Made by a program: the position numbers and the translations under genes. A stretch of 60,218 bases of DNA, taken from Bacteroidia bacterium (GTDB taxonomy: Bacteria; Bacteroidota; Bacteroidia; Chitinophagales; Saprospiraceae). The DNA lies in NCBI GenBank assembly GCA_030429045.1, contig JAUIEA010000008.1, positions 1 to 60,218 on the forward strand, given 5' to 3'. Of the stretch, positions 1-8,269 are shown in pieces; the first letter of the stretch is position 1, and each line of letters starts with the position of its first letter. The notes beneath the pieces were generated by a model that made no database searches, had not been told where the DNA came from, and was given only the letters and a program-made list of their open reading frames with translations.

Positions 1-264
1 GGATTTATGTTGATCCGGATCTGGCCGACCACCTTCCTGATCCAGTCGGATGGCACCCGAAAGAAGATGTTATGGTTTGAGCAAATTGCGCCTTATCCCC
101 ACTGGTGGCCGGTATTGGTTCCCCACACCTTCACCCTCATCTTTGAGGGTCTGGACCGCGATTGTACGGTTTTTGACCTGATCGAGGACATCCCGCAGGA
201 AGGCGGATTTGAAGTGAAGGGGATCGCCCGAAACGAACTGGATGTCTACCGGGTCAACTTGTAA
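1..264 (+). CDS. Conserved hypothetical protein, 3' end (partial)
   Basis: The reading frame is open from the first base and ends in TAA at 262-264, so this is probably the C-terminal part of a longer gene that starts outside the window. An ATG at position 7 would give an 85-residue protein if the gene were complete. The product is soluble, rich in Trp, Pro and Phe, has no membrane segment, and ends with a beta-strand-like stretch around EVKGIARNELDVYRVNL. I do not recognise a named domain. A strong hairpin terminator follows about 65 bp downstream, which supports a real 3' end here. Confidence 0.6.
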   Translation, partial: GFMLIRIWPTTFLIQSDGTRKKMLWFEQIAPYPHWWPVLVPHTFTLIFEGLDRDCTVFDLIEDIPQEGGFEVKGIARNELDVYRVNL

Positions 265-329
265 GCGAACAAGTCAGTAACATCTACCGGGTGTCTGACC
301 CAGGAGGGCATCGAAGCGAATATGATCAA

Positions 330-365
330 AAAAGGGCCCTTGCATATTTCTGCAAGGGCCCTTTT
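330..365. terminator. Bidirectional hairpin terminator
   Basis: Arms AAAAGGGCCCTTGCA and TGCAAGGGCCCTTTT flank a five-base loop, with A- and T-rich flanks on the two sides. It lies between two convergent genes (plus strand ending at 264, minus strand ending at 398) and can serve both. Confidence 0.85.
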
Positions 366-397
366 CATCTATGGGTAAAGGAGAACGGGTAGGCAGA

Positions 398-1261
398 TCA
401 TTTCTCTTCTGCTTCCTCGATAACACGCTCTTTTTGGTTGATCACCTTTTTGACCGTATTGGAATTAAAGGTCCAATCGGACATCACCACTTTCTCCAGT
501 TCAACCACCTCGCCGTGTTTGGTATTGATCTTGGGGATGGTGATCTGGCTGGATCGGGTATCTGCGGCCAACAGATATTCTGGGTGCTTTTTGGGAAAGA
601 TCTTGTAGCCAGTGATTTCGCCATCTGAGCCTAATTGACTTGGCACAATACTCCATTGGATACAATCATCCGTTTTTGCCGGATTGCGATGTACCGTTAC
701 GCCTTGGCCCGGGCTGAAGCAGAGGTATGCATTTTTGTCATGGCTGGGTTGAATATGGAAGGCTTCACCGGAGGCCTTTTCATCCTTACTGATACTCCAG
801 GAAGACGGGCTTTTGCAAGGGTCCGTATCCGTGGCCTGGCAGAGATCCAGTTGACGGTCAGCAGCGCCTCCCTCATGGCCCTGGTAAGTCAGGAGTTTAG
901 GGCCGATGGCCATATGCACATCGTCGTTTCCGGCAAAAGGCTTGAACTTTGACATACCCGGCATTTTGGCAATATCCGCTGCCTTCAATGCCTGATTATT
1001 CTTGGTGACTTTGAGATTTGATTCATTGACATTGGTCAACACAGTAAACGTTCCGTCCTGTACGTTCACGACGTAGCAGTATTGCCATTGAGTACTGCAT
1101 TCTTGCTGACATTGGATATAGTTCTGGCCGGCAGTATTCTGGCTGTAATTGATGACCAGACACTGAGTTCTGGCTTCAGTTGTGAACATCAGGCTGATGA
1201 TGCCGAGAATCAATACGGTTGAGAAGGCATTTTTCAGGGATGAGTGGATGGAGATCTTCAT
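398..1261 (-). CDS. Secreted protein, possible beta-trefoil; paralogue of the 1394-2287 gene
   Basis: The 287-residue product begins with a signal peptide (basic start, hydrophobic stretch to about residue 30, then a Cys-rich segment). The C-terminal two thirds contain Trp-centred strands (SSWSIS, IQWSIVPS, SDWTFNS) roughly 50 residues apart, alternating with LCFS and YLLAAD. This spacing recalls ricin-type beta-trefoil repeats, but I cannot confirm the fold. The sequence aligns along most of its length with the upstream gene at 1394-2287: both share KMPG, KPF or RPF, GNDxV, LDLCQ, IQPSxDK, DGEITGYKI, PKKHPEY, LAADTRS and a C-terminal EEAEEK. The two genes lie in the same direction, separated by a terminator, which suggests a tandem duplication. 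The function is unknown; exported carbohydrate binding is only a guess. Confidence 0.75.
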   Translation of the reverse strand: MKISIHSSLKNAFSTVLILGIISLMFTTEARTQCLVINYSQNTAGQNYIQCQQECSTQWQYCYVVNVQDGTFTVLTNVNESNLKVTKNNQALKAADIAKMPGMSKFKPFAGNDDVHMAIGPKLLTYQGHEGGAADRQLDLCQATDTDPCKSPSSWSISKDEKASGEAFHIQPSHDKNAYLCFSPGQGVTVHRNPAKTDDCIQWSIVPSQLGSDGEITGYKIFPKKHPEYLLAADTRSSQITIPKINTKHGEVVELEKVVMSDWTFNSNTVKKVINQKERVIEEAEEK

Positions 1262-1323
1262 AAGAAAGAGATTGATTTGGATGATGAGGAGAACAGTCGG
1301 CGCAGAAAGAGAATAAATTAAAA

Positions 1324-1359
1324 GTGCCCTTACAGCCTATTGGTCAGGTGTAAGGGCAC
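1324..1359 (-). terminator. Hairpin terminator after the first secreted paralogue
   Basis: Arms GTGCCCTTACA and TGTAAGGGCAC are followed on the minus strand by a T-rich run. It sits about 35 bp after the stop of the 1394-2287 gene, so the two paralogues are probably separate transcription units. Confidence 0.75.
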
Positions 1360-1393
1360 GTATATTGGCATTGGCGTACGATGCCTCTAGTAT

Positions 1394-2287
1394 TTACTTC
1401 TCTTCAGCTTCCTGGATCACCTTTTCCTGATGCGTCACAGGACGGGTTGATTTTTTGGTAGAAAACGTCCAGTGTGCCATTACGCCTTTCTCCAGTTCAG
1501 CAGAATTCTGGTTCTTGCTGTTGACCTTGTTCACAACGATCTGATTGGAACGCGTATCTGCAGCCAGGACATATTCCGGATGTTTCTTCGGTGTGATCTT
1601 GTAACCGGTGATCTCACCATCAGCGCCGATCGCAGCTGGAGTTACGGCCCATAGGGTGCAGTTGTCTGGCATGCGGGGATCTTCGGTCTGCGCAGGATCA
1701 CGATGCTTGATGGTAATTCCTGAAGAAGGTGTATAGCAGAGGAACAACTTCTTGTCATTGCTCGGTTGGATGGTGTAGCCATCGTTTGAAGCAGGGTTAC
1801 TGTTGGATACAACCCAGGTGGTTGGATTCTTACACTGTTGCTTGCCATTGTCCTGGCAAAGGTCCAGTGGGTTTTCCGAAGCAGTGCCTTCATTACCATG
1901 GAAGATCAGGGTGTTGGCGCCACAGGAGATCTGAACATTGTCATTGCCTTTGAACGGACGGAAATTGGCCAGTCCTGGCATTTTGGCAACTTCTTCAGCT
2001 TTTACAGCCTTGCCACCTTTGACGACTTTCATTTTATTGCCGGCTTTGCCGCCCTGCTTGACGTAATAGGTGTTGCTACCGACGACCGTAACAATGCAAT
2101 TGCTACAGACACTGCAGTTGCTCGTGACGGCATTGACATCCGCCTGGGTGTTGGCAGTTACCAGACAGACACCGCCTGAGTTGTCAGATTGTGCATTGAC
2201 AGGATTCACCTGGAAGGCAAAAACCATCAGGAAGGCCAACATCAGGCCGAAGAGGGATTGAAGAGTTTTTTTGCTAGAGGTTTTCAT
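1394..2287 (-). CDS. Secreted protein, possible beta-trefoil; paralogue of the 398-1261 gene
   Basis: The 297-residue product has a clear signal peptide (MKTSSKKT, then a hydrophobic core to about residue 27, ending near VNAQ). A short Cys cluster (CSVCSNC, about residues 58-64) precedes a domain shared with the 398-1261 gene. That shared domain carries KMPG, RPFKGNDNV, LDLCQ, IQPSNDK, DGEITGYKI, PKKHPEY and LAADTRSNQI, and Trp residues at regular distances (TTWVVS, TLWAVT, AHWTFS). There is no T9SS sorting tail, so export probably ends in the periplasm or passes by another route. I know of no assigned function. The ATG at 2285-2287 is directly followed by the signal peptide, which fixes the start well. 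Confidence 0.78.
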   Translation of the reverse strand: MKTSSKKTLQSLFGLMLAFLMVFAFQVNPVNAQSDNSGGVCLVTANTQADVNAVTSNCSVCSNCIVTVVGSNTYYVKQGGKAGNKMKVVKGGKAVKAEEVAKMPGLANFRPFKGNDNVQISCGANTLIFHGNEGTASENPLDLCQDNGKQQCKNPTTWVVSNSNPASNDGYTIQPSNDKKLFLCYTPSSGITIKHRDPAQTEDPRMPDNCTLWAVTPAAIGADGEITGYKITPKKHPEYVLAADTRSNQIVVNKVNSKNQNSAELEKGVMAHWTFSTKKSTRPVTHQEKVIQEAEEK

Positions 2288-2526
2288 CGTGTTAAGATTA
2301 GAAGGTAGAATGAAAGAGTTTGGGTGAAGGGTCCGTTCCGGTCATGTTGAGGTCAAAAGGTAACCAAGGGGGATCACCCGATGCCATCATCATGAGGGCG
2401 GATTCGAAGAAAGGACCGTTATGTTAAGAGAAAGTTACAATTCATTGCGCACTTTTTGGTTGAGATCGGGGGAAATGTATGTAAAGTTCTTGTATTTGAT
2501 CGTTCCGGAGTGGGTCTGAGTCGTCC

Positions 2527-3603
2527 TCAGAGTGCAAGATGTCGGATGAGTAATTGATGAAAATGGAGGATCCCATCCTCCCAGCCGGGGACCATTCTGC
2601 CGGGTTTGTACAGGGATGACCGAACGCCGGCCTGGACCGTTTCGACAATGGATTCATCCTCGAGTTCGGTGTCATGAAGGGCATGGGTGTGCGGGCCGCC
2701 CTCCACGCCGGCAAAGCGGTAGGTTACAAACTGGATCCTGGACTTCATGGGACCGGCCGGTTGCACCAGGTTGAGGGATAATCCCCAGGGGTAGAAGTTC
2801 AGCATCAGGTTGGGAAACAGCCAGAAGTACCAGGCGTAGATCCGTTTGCCGTGATCCGGGTGTGTCGGCGGCAGGGTGAAGGAAGGTTCATGTTCCCTTG
2901 CCAGTCCGGTTTGAAGAACGGTGTATCCAGTTGTCTCCACAGGGTAAGCCGTGAGGTCCAGGGCATCGCGAAGAGCGGGGTGGACAAAGGGAATGTGCAA
3001 GCCTTCCAGGTAGTTCTCCACATACAGGGCCCAGTTGGCTTTGACCTTGTATTCATGGGACATTTCCGGGGCATGGACCAGGGTGTCCAGAGGCAAGAAC
3101 CCGACCCGTTCCTGAATGGGATTGATCCAATCTGTAAAGGGCATTCCCGGCAGGATCCGGGCAAAGGTCAGGCCACCCCAGGTGGATGTCTCCGTGTGAT
3201 GGAGGTGGTCCTCCTGCGCTGGAAAATCAGGAACGGCGCCCAGTCCGGGCTGGCTCTGACACTGTCCCGCCAGGGAAAAGCGCCGACCGTGGTAGGGACA
3301 AACCAGGTGTTTGCATGGGCCCGCTTTGCGGACAAGGAGGTTTCCACGATGTGTACAGACATTGGCAAACAGATGTGCCGCCCCGTGCTCATCGGAGGTC
3401 TGCAGCATCGGTTCATCCAGATATCCGGGAAGGAGGGTGAATGGCCTTACCTGGTTGGCAGGAAGTCGGGATTCCGGGCCAAATGCAAACTGCCACGAAG
3501 GAAGGAATACCTCCTGCTTCATCCGGCGGTAGAGATCTTCATCCCGATAGAAGTGTCCGGGCAAAGGAGTTCGGAGGGCAGAAGTAGCACTATTTCGGAT
3601 CAT
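2527..3603 (-). CDS. Rieske non-haem iron oxygenase, alpha subunit-like
   Basis: The product resembles the alpha subunit of aromatic-ring-hydroxylating or related Rieske oxygenases, which use a [2Fe-2S] cluster and a mononuclear iron to insert oxygen into a substrate. The Rieske motif is visible as CTHRG followed by CPYHG. The iron-site motif is ENYLEGLHIPFVH (Glu-x2-His-x4-His), and the C-terminal part has the family-typical ELEDESIVETVQAGVRSS. The residue after CPYHG is Arg where Trp is usual. I chose the ATG at 3603, which gives 358 residues, a normal length; an upstream in-frame start at 3783 would add 60 residues without family resemblance. No reductase or ferredoxin gene is adjacent, so the electron donor is elsewhere. 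The substrate is unknown. Confidence 0.85.
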   Translation of the reverse strand: MIRNSATSALRTPLPGHFYRDEDLYRRMKQEVFLPSWQFAFGPESRLPANQVRPFTLLPGYLDEPMLQTSDEHGAAHLFANVCTHRGNLLVRKAGPCKHLVCPYHGRRFSLAGQCQSQPGLGAVPDFPAQEDHLHHTETSTWGGLTFARILPGMPFTDWINPIQERVGFLPLDTLVHAPEMSHEYKVKANWALYVENYLEGLHIPFVHPALRDALDLTAYPVETTGYTVLQTGLAREHEPSFTLPPTHPDHGKRIYAWYFWLFPNLMLNFYPWGLSLNLVQPAGPMKSRIQFVTYRFAGVEGGPHTHALHDTELEDESIVETVQAGVRSSLYKPGRMVPGWEDGILHFHQLLIRHLAL

Positions 3604-3825
3604 GCACAGATACTTGGGAACGGGTAAAATACATGCATTTTCACAAGTGGATCGCATTTGAATACCATGACTATTGGGATGAAGGGTGAAGATCACGACG
3701 GAGATGCAACGGATCCGGCTCGCAGGTAGCCCCGACTCACAAATAGACTTTATTTTCATATCTGATGCAACATGGATCAGCACTCAACGTATAGGTAATT
3801 ATCATATTCGATAATCGCCCTTCCG

Positions 3826-4641
3826 ATGGAACAGTTGATCACTACTTTAGTACTCTTATTCAGCCTGAATGCAGTTGTCGCTCAGGACACCGAACCGGTG
3901 AAGTCCAGGACCTCTGCAGATGACTATATTCAGACGTATGCCAGTCTGGCTTTAGAGGAGATGCATTATGCCGGTATTCCGGCCAGCATTACTCTCGCGC
4001 AGGGATTGCTGGAGTCCGGATGTGGAAACAGCCGCCTGTCTATGGAAGGCAACAACCATTTTGGGATCAAGTGCAAGGATTACTGGACCGGTGATACCCT
4101 GATGGTGTTGGATGACGATTACAATGCAGACAAAGAATTGATCGCTTCTTGTTTCAGGGCGTACGAATCACCTTCGGATTCCTATCGGGATCACAGTGAT
4201 TTTCTGAGGTCGAATGTGCGTTATGCCAATCTGTTTACCCTCAACCGTGATGATTATACCGGATGGGCCATTGGCTTACAACAATGTGGTTATGCCACCA
4301 ATCCGCAATATGCCAATCTGCTGTCTGCCCTGATCGAGCGATATGCACTGGATGTATTTGATCGGATCCCGGAAGGGGAAATTGCTTCCTGCATGGATTA
4401 TTACGAAACACATAAATACATCGATCAACATCGTCGGTCAACGGCGGGTGAGCTCGTATCCAACCAACAGCCCAGGGCTGTTCGTTTGCCGGGCTTTTAC
4501 AAGGCGGGATGGCTGAAAGCCAATCATCGTCAGGCCATGATCACCGAATTGATCGATCAAGGTTCTTCTGAAGTGATGGCGCCTCCTACCTATCAGGAGG
4601 ATGGTTTCCTGGGATTCGAGGTGACTGCTACACCCAAATAA
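3826..4641 (+). CDS. Exported glucosaminidase-domain peptidoglycan hydrolase
   Basis: The product is a 271-residue exported enzyme of the FlgJ/Atl glucosaminidase family, which cleaves N-acetylglucosamine linkages in peptidoglycan. A signal peptide covers about residues 1-19. The domain follows at about 33-175 with SITLAQGLLESGCGNS (the candidate catalytic Glu is residue 63), GNNHFGIKC, and AIGLQQCGYATNPQYA near the end. The remaining 90 residues are a basic tail with no LysM or SH3 module, although many relatives carry one. The start is fixed by the signal peptide. A short inverted repeat (ATTATC...GATAAT, 3798-3815) lies just before the ATG, and a terminator follows the gene. Confidence 0.88.
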   Translation: MEQLITTLVLLFSLNAVVAQDTEPVKSRTSADDYIQTYASLALEEMHYAGIPASITLAQGLLESGCGNSRLSMEGNNHFGIKCKDYWTGDTLMVLDDDYNADKELIASCFRAYESPSDSYRDHSDFLRSNVRYANLFTLNRDDYTGWAIGLQQCGYATNPQYANLLSALIERYALDVFDRIPEGEIASCMDYYETHKYIDQHRRSTAGELVSNQQPRAVRLPGFYKAGWLKANHRQAMITELIDQGSSEVMAPPTYQEDGFLGFEVTATPK

Positions 4642-4664
4642 GAACGTACCGAATCGAATGTGAT

Positions 4665-4700
4665 CCCCGGCTGTCTCAGATGGTCGGGGGTTTTTCTTTT
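4665..4700 (+). terminator. Terminator after the glucosaminidase gene
   Basis: A short GC stem (CCCCG...CGGGG) is followed by TTTTTCTTTT. It starts 23 bp after the stop codon. The stem is only about five to six pairs, so its strength is uncertain. Confidence 0.6.
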
Positions 4701-4721
4701 AGGCAACATCTTTGCGAGGCT

Positions 4722-4936
4722 TGGCTGTTCACGTTAAAGGATGACCTGGCTGTCATCTGGTTCAAGGTTCAATGTGAACCCGAGTACTCGGGGAGAATGT
4801 TCCTTGTTCCTGTGTTCCTTGTTCCAGGTTGATTGCATCAGGTTTTGGGGGAAGGGTTCAAACGCTTGGCCACCAGCCTGCGGGAGGCACGGTTCAAGGA
4901 TGACCTGCTGGTCATCTGTTCAAAGTTTAAGGTGAC
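4722..4936. repeat. Palindrome-rich intergenic repeat, copy 1
   Basis: This non-coding stretch is about 215 bp and is repeated almost unchanged at 5044-5255. It contains CCCGAGTACTCGGG (perfect palindrome, 4779-4792), two hairpins of the form GATGACC-loop-GGTCATC (or GATGAC-loop-GTCATC), and the phrase TTCCTTGTTCC twice. I see no plausible gene on either strand between 4642 and 5503. Confidence 0.8.
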
Positions 4937-5043
4937 CCCGAACACTAAGGAGGAATGTTCCTGAGTTCCTGCCTGCCAGCCGCAGGCTGGGTTCCTGCGT
5001 CCCTCGCGAGCTCGAGACTGTTCCTGGTTGAGTGGCATGGAGT

Positions 5044-5255
5044 CTGGCTGTTCAACGTTAAAGGATGATCTGGCGGTCATCTGGTTCAAGGTTTAATGTG
5101 AGCCCGAGTACTCGGGAAGAATGTTCCTTGTTCCTGTGTTCCTTGTTCCAGGTTGGTTGTATCAGGTTTTGGGGGAAGGTTTCAAATGTTTGACCACAGC
5201 CTGGCGGAGGCACCGTTCAAGGATGACCTGCTGGTCATCTGTTCAAAGTTTAAGG
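5044..5255. repeat. Palindrome-rich intergenic repeat, copy 2
   Basis: This is the second copy of the 4722-4936 element in the same orientation, offset by about 324 bp. It keeps the CCCGAGTACTCGGG palindrome (5103-5116) and the GATGACC/GGTCATC hairpin near its right end. Differences are scattered single bases and small indels, so the duplication is not brand new. The remaining 250 bp up to the next gene contain nothing I recognise. Confidence 0.8.
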
Positions 5256-5503
5256 AGTATCTTTTGACATATACTAACGATAGGAGGAATTGGGTTCCGG
5301 GTTGATCGTTCTGCGATCCCTTTCACAGGAAAACATACTTCGATGTCTGATCAAAGGGATACTGGCATAACGATCTATGTACAAAGGGTGACATTCCGAA
5401 TTTATTACGTGGATCGGGAAGAGTTTAATCATTAACTTCCACAGCGTTTCCAAGATGGCAAATGAAAGGTGATTGTGCTTTTTTAACCTTCAATCAAATT
5501 GCA

Positions 5504-6406
5504 ATGCGATTGTGCTGGCTATCCCTTCTTCTGGTGCTGATGAGTTTTCCAACTGCAGAGGCCCAATACCAATGGGCTCCGGAAGGTGCGAAATGGTACA
5601 TTAATGACCTCAGTTATCCCGGTCCGATGTATGACAAATGGCAGAAATATTCAACTGTGGAATCCACAGGTGATACGATTGTCGGAGGATACAAGGGGCG
5701 TAAAGTCGGTGATCATATTATGATCCAGGATGGATATAAAGTGTATGTCTGGTGGCAGGATACCGTACGGCTACAATATGACTTTAGTCTGGAAGTTGGA
5801 GACACTGCAGTGTTTGATCTCCTTCATTACGATTCAACAGTTCGCTTTCAATCATTTGTAGTGGAGCAGATTGATACCCTAATCGTCGATGGGATGCTAC
5901 TCAAGCAATTCAGTACTATGGGGGATGATCTTGTGGATCCATGGGCTTGTTATTGTTGGCCGTATGTGTATGCAGAAAAATTAGGCGAGCTTGGAGAAAT
6001 CGTCGAAAAAAGTGCTTTTTCTATTCCAACTGCAGATCATATTCCACCATTCATCCGCTGTTATGAAGAAGTGGATCTCCTTTGGAAGTATCCGACGTTT
6101 ACTTTAGACTGCGATTATTCCAACCCCACTTCCATTGATCAATCCTTATCGGGAAATATCACTATTTCACCAAATCCCGCCTCTGATTTATTGTATTTAT
6201 CATGGGTTGGTTCAGGATCCCCTCACACCGATTTAGCCCTACGTATCTACCGTTCAGATGGCCTCCTCCTGTCTGTTTGCCAATGGCCTGCAGGGCAATC
6301 TGATCTAGTCATTCCAGTACAAGGTTTTCCAAAGGGTTTAATAGTGGTGCAAATTATGGATGATAAAGGCCACCTTTGGAGGCTGGAGAAGGTGGTGGTG
6401 AAATAG
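5504..6406 (+). CDS. T9SS-secreted protein of unknown function (type A sorting domain)
   Basis: The product has a signal peptide (MRLCWLSLLLVLMSFP, cleavage near AEA-Q) and about 210 residues of an unrecognised, aromatic-rich domain. The C-terminal part of about 80 residues is typical of type A T9SS cargo: ITISPNPASDLLYLSWV, a middle strand region, then FPKGLIVVQI and a basic end. Such domains direct export across the outer membrane and are normally removed at the surface. I chose the ATG at 5504 because the signal peptide starts there; an ATG at 5462 would add 14 residues in front of it. Four Cys residues around CYCW and CYEE may form disulfides. There is no obvious operon partner. Confidence 0.82.
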   Translation: MRLCWLSLLLVLMSFPTAEAQYQWAPEGAKWYINDLSYPGPMYDKWQKYSTVESTGDTIVGGYKGRKVGDHIMIQDGYKVYVWWQDTVRLQYDFSLEVGDTAVFDLLHYDSTVRFQSFVVEQIDTLIVDGMLLKQFSTMGDDLVDPWACYCWPYVYAEKLGELGEIVEKSAFSIPTADHIPPFIRCYEEVDLLWKYPTFTLDCDYSNPTSIDQSLSGNITISPNPASDLLYLSWVGSGSPHTDLALRIYRSDGLLLSVCQWPAGQSDLVIPVQGFPKGLIVVQIMDDKGHLWRLEKVVVK

Positions 6407-6442
6407 ATCTGGGCCAGATCGATCGGGGGAGCTGGTCAACTA

Positions 6443-6479
6443 GTTCAACGTTCAATGTGATCGACGTTGAACGTTGAAC
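6443..6479. repeat. Inverted repeat in the intergenic spacer
   Basis: Arms GTTCAACGTTCAA and TTGAACGTTGAAC are separated by 11 bases. The left arm and following bases resemble the TTCAAGGTTCAATGTGAAC phrase of the 4.7-kb repeat, so these appear to be the same family of intergenic elements. There is no T-run, so it is a poor terminator. Confidence 0.7.
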
Positions 6480-6579
6480 AGGTTGGCGCGCCAGCGCCAC
6501 GCCTTGAACCTTAAACAGTGTAACCGGCAGACGCGCGGCCCAACATACCCAAGCCATGCCAGGCGCGAAGACCAACTTG

Positions 6580-6618
6580 GAACCCAGCCTGCGGCTGGCA
6601 GGCAGGAACGCAGGAACC
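6580..6618. repeat. Short inverted copy of a spacer segment at 4967-5000
   Basis: The segment carries CCAGCCTGCGGCTGGCAGGC. Its reverse complement occurs at 4971-4990, with the flanking TTCCTGCG phrases also shared. Both copies are non-coding and internally palindromic (CCAGCCTGCGGCTGG). Confidence 0.7.
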
Positions 6619-6625
6619 AGAAATA

Positions 6626-8227
6626 CTACATATATGTCTCTTCGACGTGGTCCTTCTTCTCCGGATAATCGGTGGTAAAATGTAGCCCGCGACTTTCATG
6701 TCTCATCGCTGCAGAACGGGTCACCAGGTAGGCGATGGTGATGAGGTTGCGCAGTTCGCAGAGTTGCGGGGAGATGGTGGTTTGGGTGTAGAGTTCTTCA
6801 GTTTCTTTGGAGAGGAGATGCAAGCGATCCATGGCCCGTTTGAGACGGACATTCGAGCGCACAATACCGACATAGCTGGTCATGATCTCCTTCAGCTCCT
6901 TGGTGCTCTGAGTGATCAGGACCATTTCTTTGGGATCTGTAGTGCCTTCGGCACTCCAGTCGGGCACATCCGTGCGGAGGTCCAGTCCATCTATTCGGGG
7001 CAGGAGATCTTCTGCGGTGCGATGGGCAAAGACCAGGGCTTCCAGCAGGGAGTTGCTGGCGAGGCGATTGGCTCCGTGTAGACCGGTGGAGGTGCACTCT
7101 CCGATGGCATAGAGCCTGTCGATGGAGCTGCGACCCCGCAGATCGGTCATGACGCCACCGCACATATAATGGCAGGCCGGGACGACTGGAATGAGGTCCT
7201 TCATTGGATTGATTCCCTCACTCATGCACTTGTCATAGATCGTGGGGAAGTGTTCCCGAAAGCCCTTTTCCTCCAGGTGTCTGCAATCCAGGTAGACAAA
7301 CTCATCTCCGCGGATCTTCATTTCGTTGTCGATGGCCCGGGCGACGATGTCACGGGGGGCCAGAGAAAGTCGTTCGTCGTAGCGATACATGAATTTTTTC
7401 CCATCCCTGGTTCGCAGTACGCCTCCATATCCACGCACGGCTTCGGATATGAGGAAGGAGGGATTTTCAGCAGCCGGATTGTAGAGGCTGGTAGGGTGGA
7501 ACTGGACAAACTCCATATCCCGGATCCGGCCTTTGGCCCGATAGACCATGGCAATGCCATCTCCGGTGGCGATCACGGGGTTGGTGGTTTGGCGATAGAT
7601 CTGGCCAGCACCCCCGGCTGCGAGGACGGTAGAGCGTGCCAGTAGCGTTTCGATGCTCCCGGTCTTTTTATCCAGGGCATAGGCCCCATAACAGGTGATC
7701 CCCGGCGTTACCCGGGTGACATTATAGCCCAGGTGGTGCTGGGTGATCAGGTCAATGGCAAAAAAGTGTTCGAGCACGGTAATATTGGAGTGGCGGCTTG
7801 CCTCTTCCAGCAAGGCCCGTTGAATTTCCCAACCGGTGAGATCCTTGTAGTGCAGGATCCGGTTTTCGGTATGGCCTCCTTCACGTCCGAGGTCGTAGCC
7901 CTCTGTGCCATGCTGGTCAAAACGGGTACCCCATTCGATGATCTCGCGCACGCGATCCGGTCCTTCATAAACCACGGCTTTCACCGCATCTGCATTGCAC
8001 AGGCCATCCCCGGCATCCAGGGTGTCGGCGATATGTTTTTCAAAGGAGTCTTTCTCGAGGTTCCAGACCGCGGCAACTCCACCTTGTGCATAGCGGGTAT
8101 TGCTCTCATCATCCACGGTTTTGGACAGAACAGTGATAGACAGATCGGGGCGCTGGCGGGCCATTTTAGTGGCCAGGGTGAGTCCGGCTACGCCGGAACC
8201 GATGACCAACAGGTCTGATTTGATCAA
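6626..8227 (-). CDS. nadB: L-aspartate oxidase
   Basis: The enzyme oxidises L-aspartate to iminoaspartate in the first step of de novo NAD synthesis, using FAD, in the cytoplasm. The N-terminus has the dinucleotide-binding GSGVAG (residues 10-15), followed by TRYAQGGVAA, the active-site region EFVQFHPTSL, and the C-terminal FAD motif GECTSTGLHGANRLASNSLLE. I place the start at a TTG codon at 8227, giving 533 residues, the usual length. No ATG lies near, and an upstream in-frame start would overlap the divergent glycosyltransferase gene. nadC is in the same window (38.1 kb), but nadA is not seen. Confidence 0.93.
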   Translation of the reverse strand: MIKSDLLVIGSGVAGLTLATKMARQRPDLSITVLSKTVDDESNTRYAQGGVAAVWNLEKDSFEKHIADTLDAGDGLCNADAVKAVVYEGPDRVREIIEWGTRFDQHGTEGYDLGREGGHTENRILHYKDLTGWEIQRALLEEASRHSNITVLEHFFAIDLITQHHLGYNVTRVTPGITCYGAYALDKKTGSIETLLARSTVLAAGGAGQIYRQTTNPVIATGDGIAMVYRAKGRIRDMEFVQFHPTSLYNPAAENPSFLISEAVRGYGGVLRTRDGKKFMYRYDERLSLAPRDIVARAIDNEMKIRGDEFVYLDCRHLEEKGFREHFPTIYDKCMSEGINPMKDLIPVVPACHYMCGGVMTDLRGRSSIDRLYAIGECTSTGLHGANRLASNSLLEALVFAHRTAEDLLPRIDGLDLRTDVPDWSAEGTTDPKEMVLITQSTKELKEIMTSYVGIVRSNVRLKRAMDRLHLLSKETEELYTQTTISPQLCELRNLITIAYLVTRSAAMRHESRGLHFTTDYPEKKDHVEETYM

Positions 8228-8269
8228 GGCTGGGTACTTTTGACGAAGGTAGAAAACACCCACCACCCG

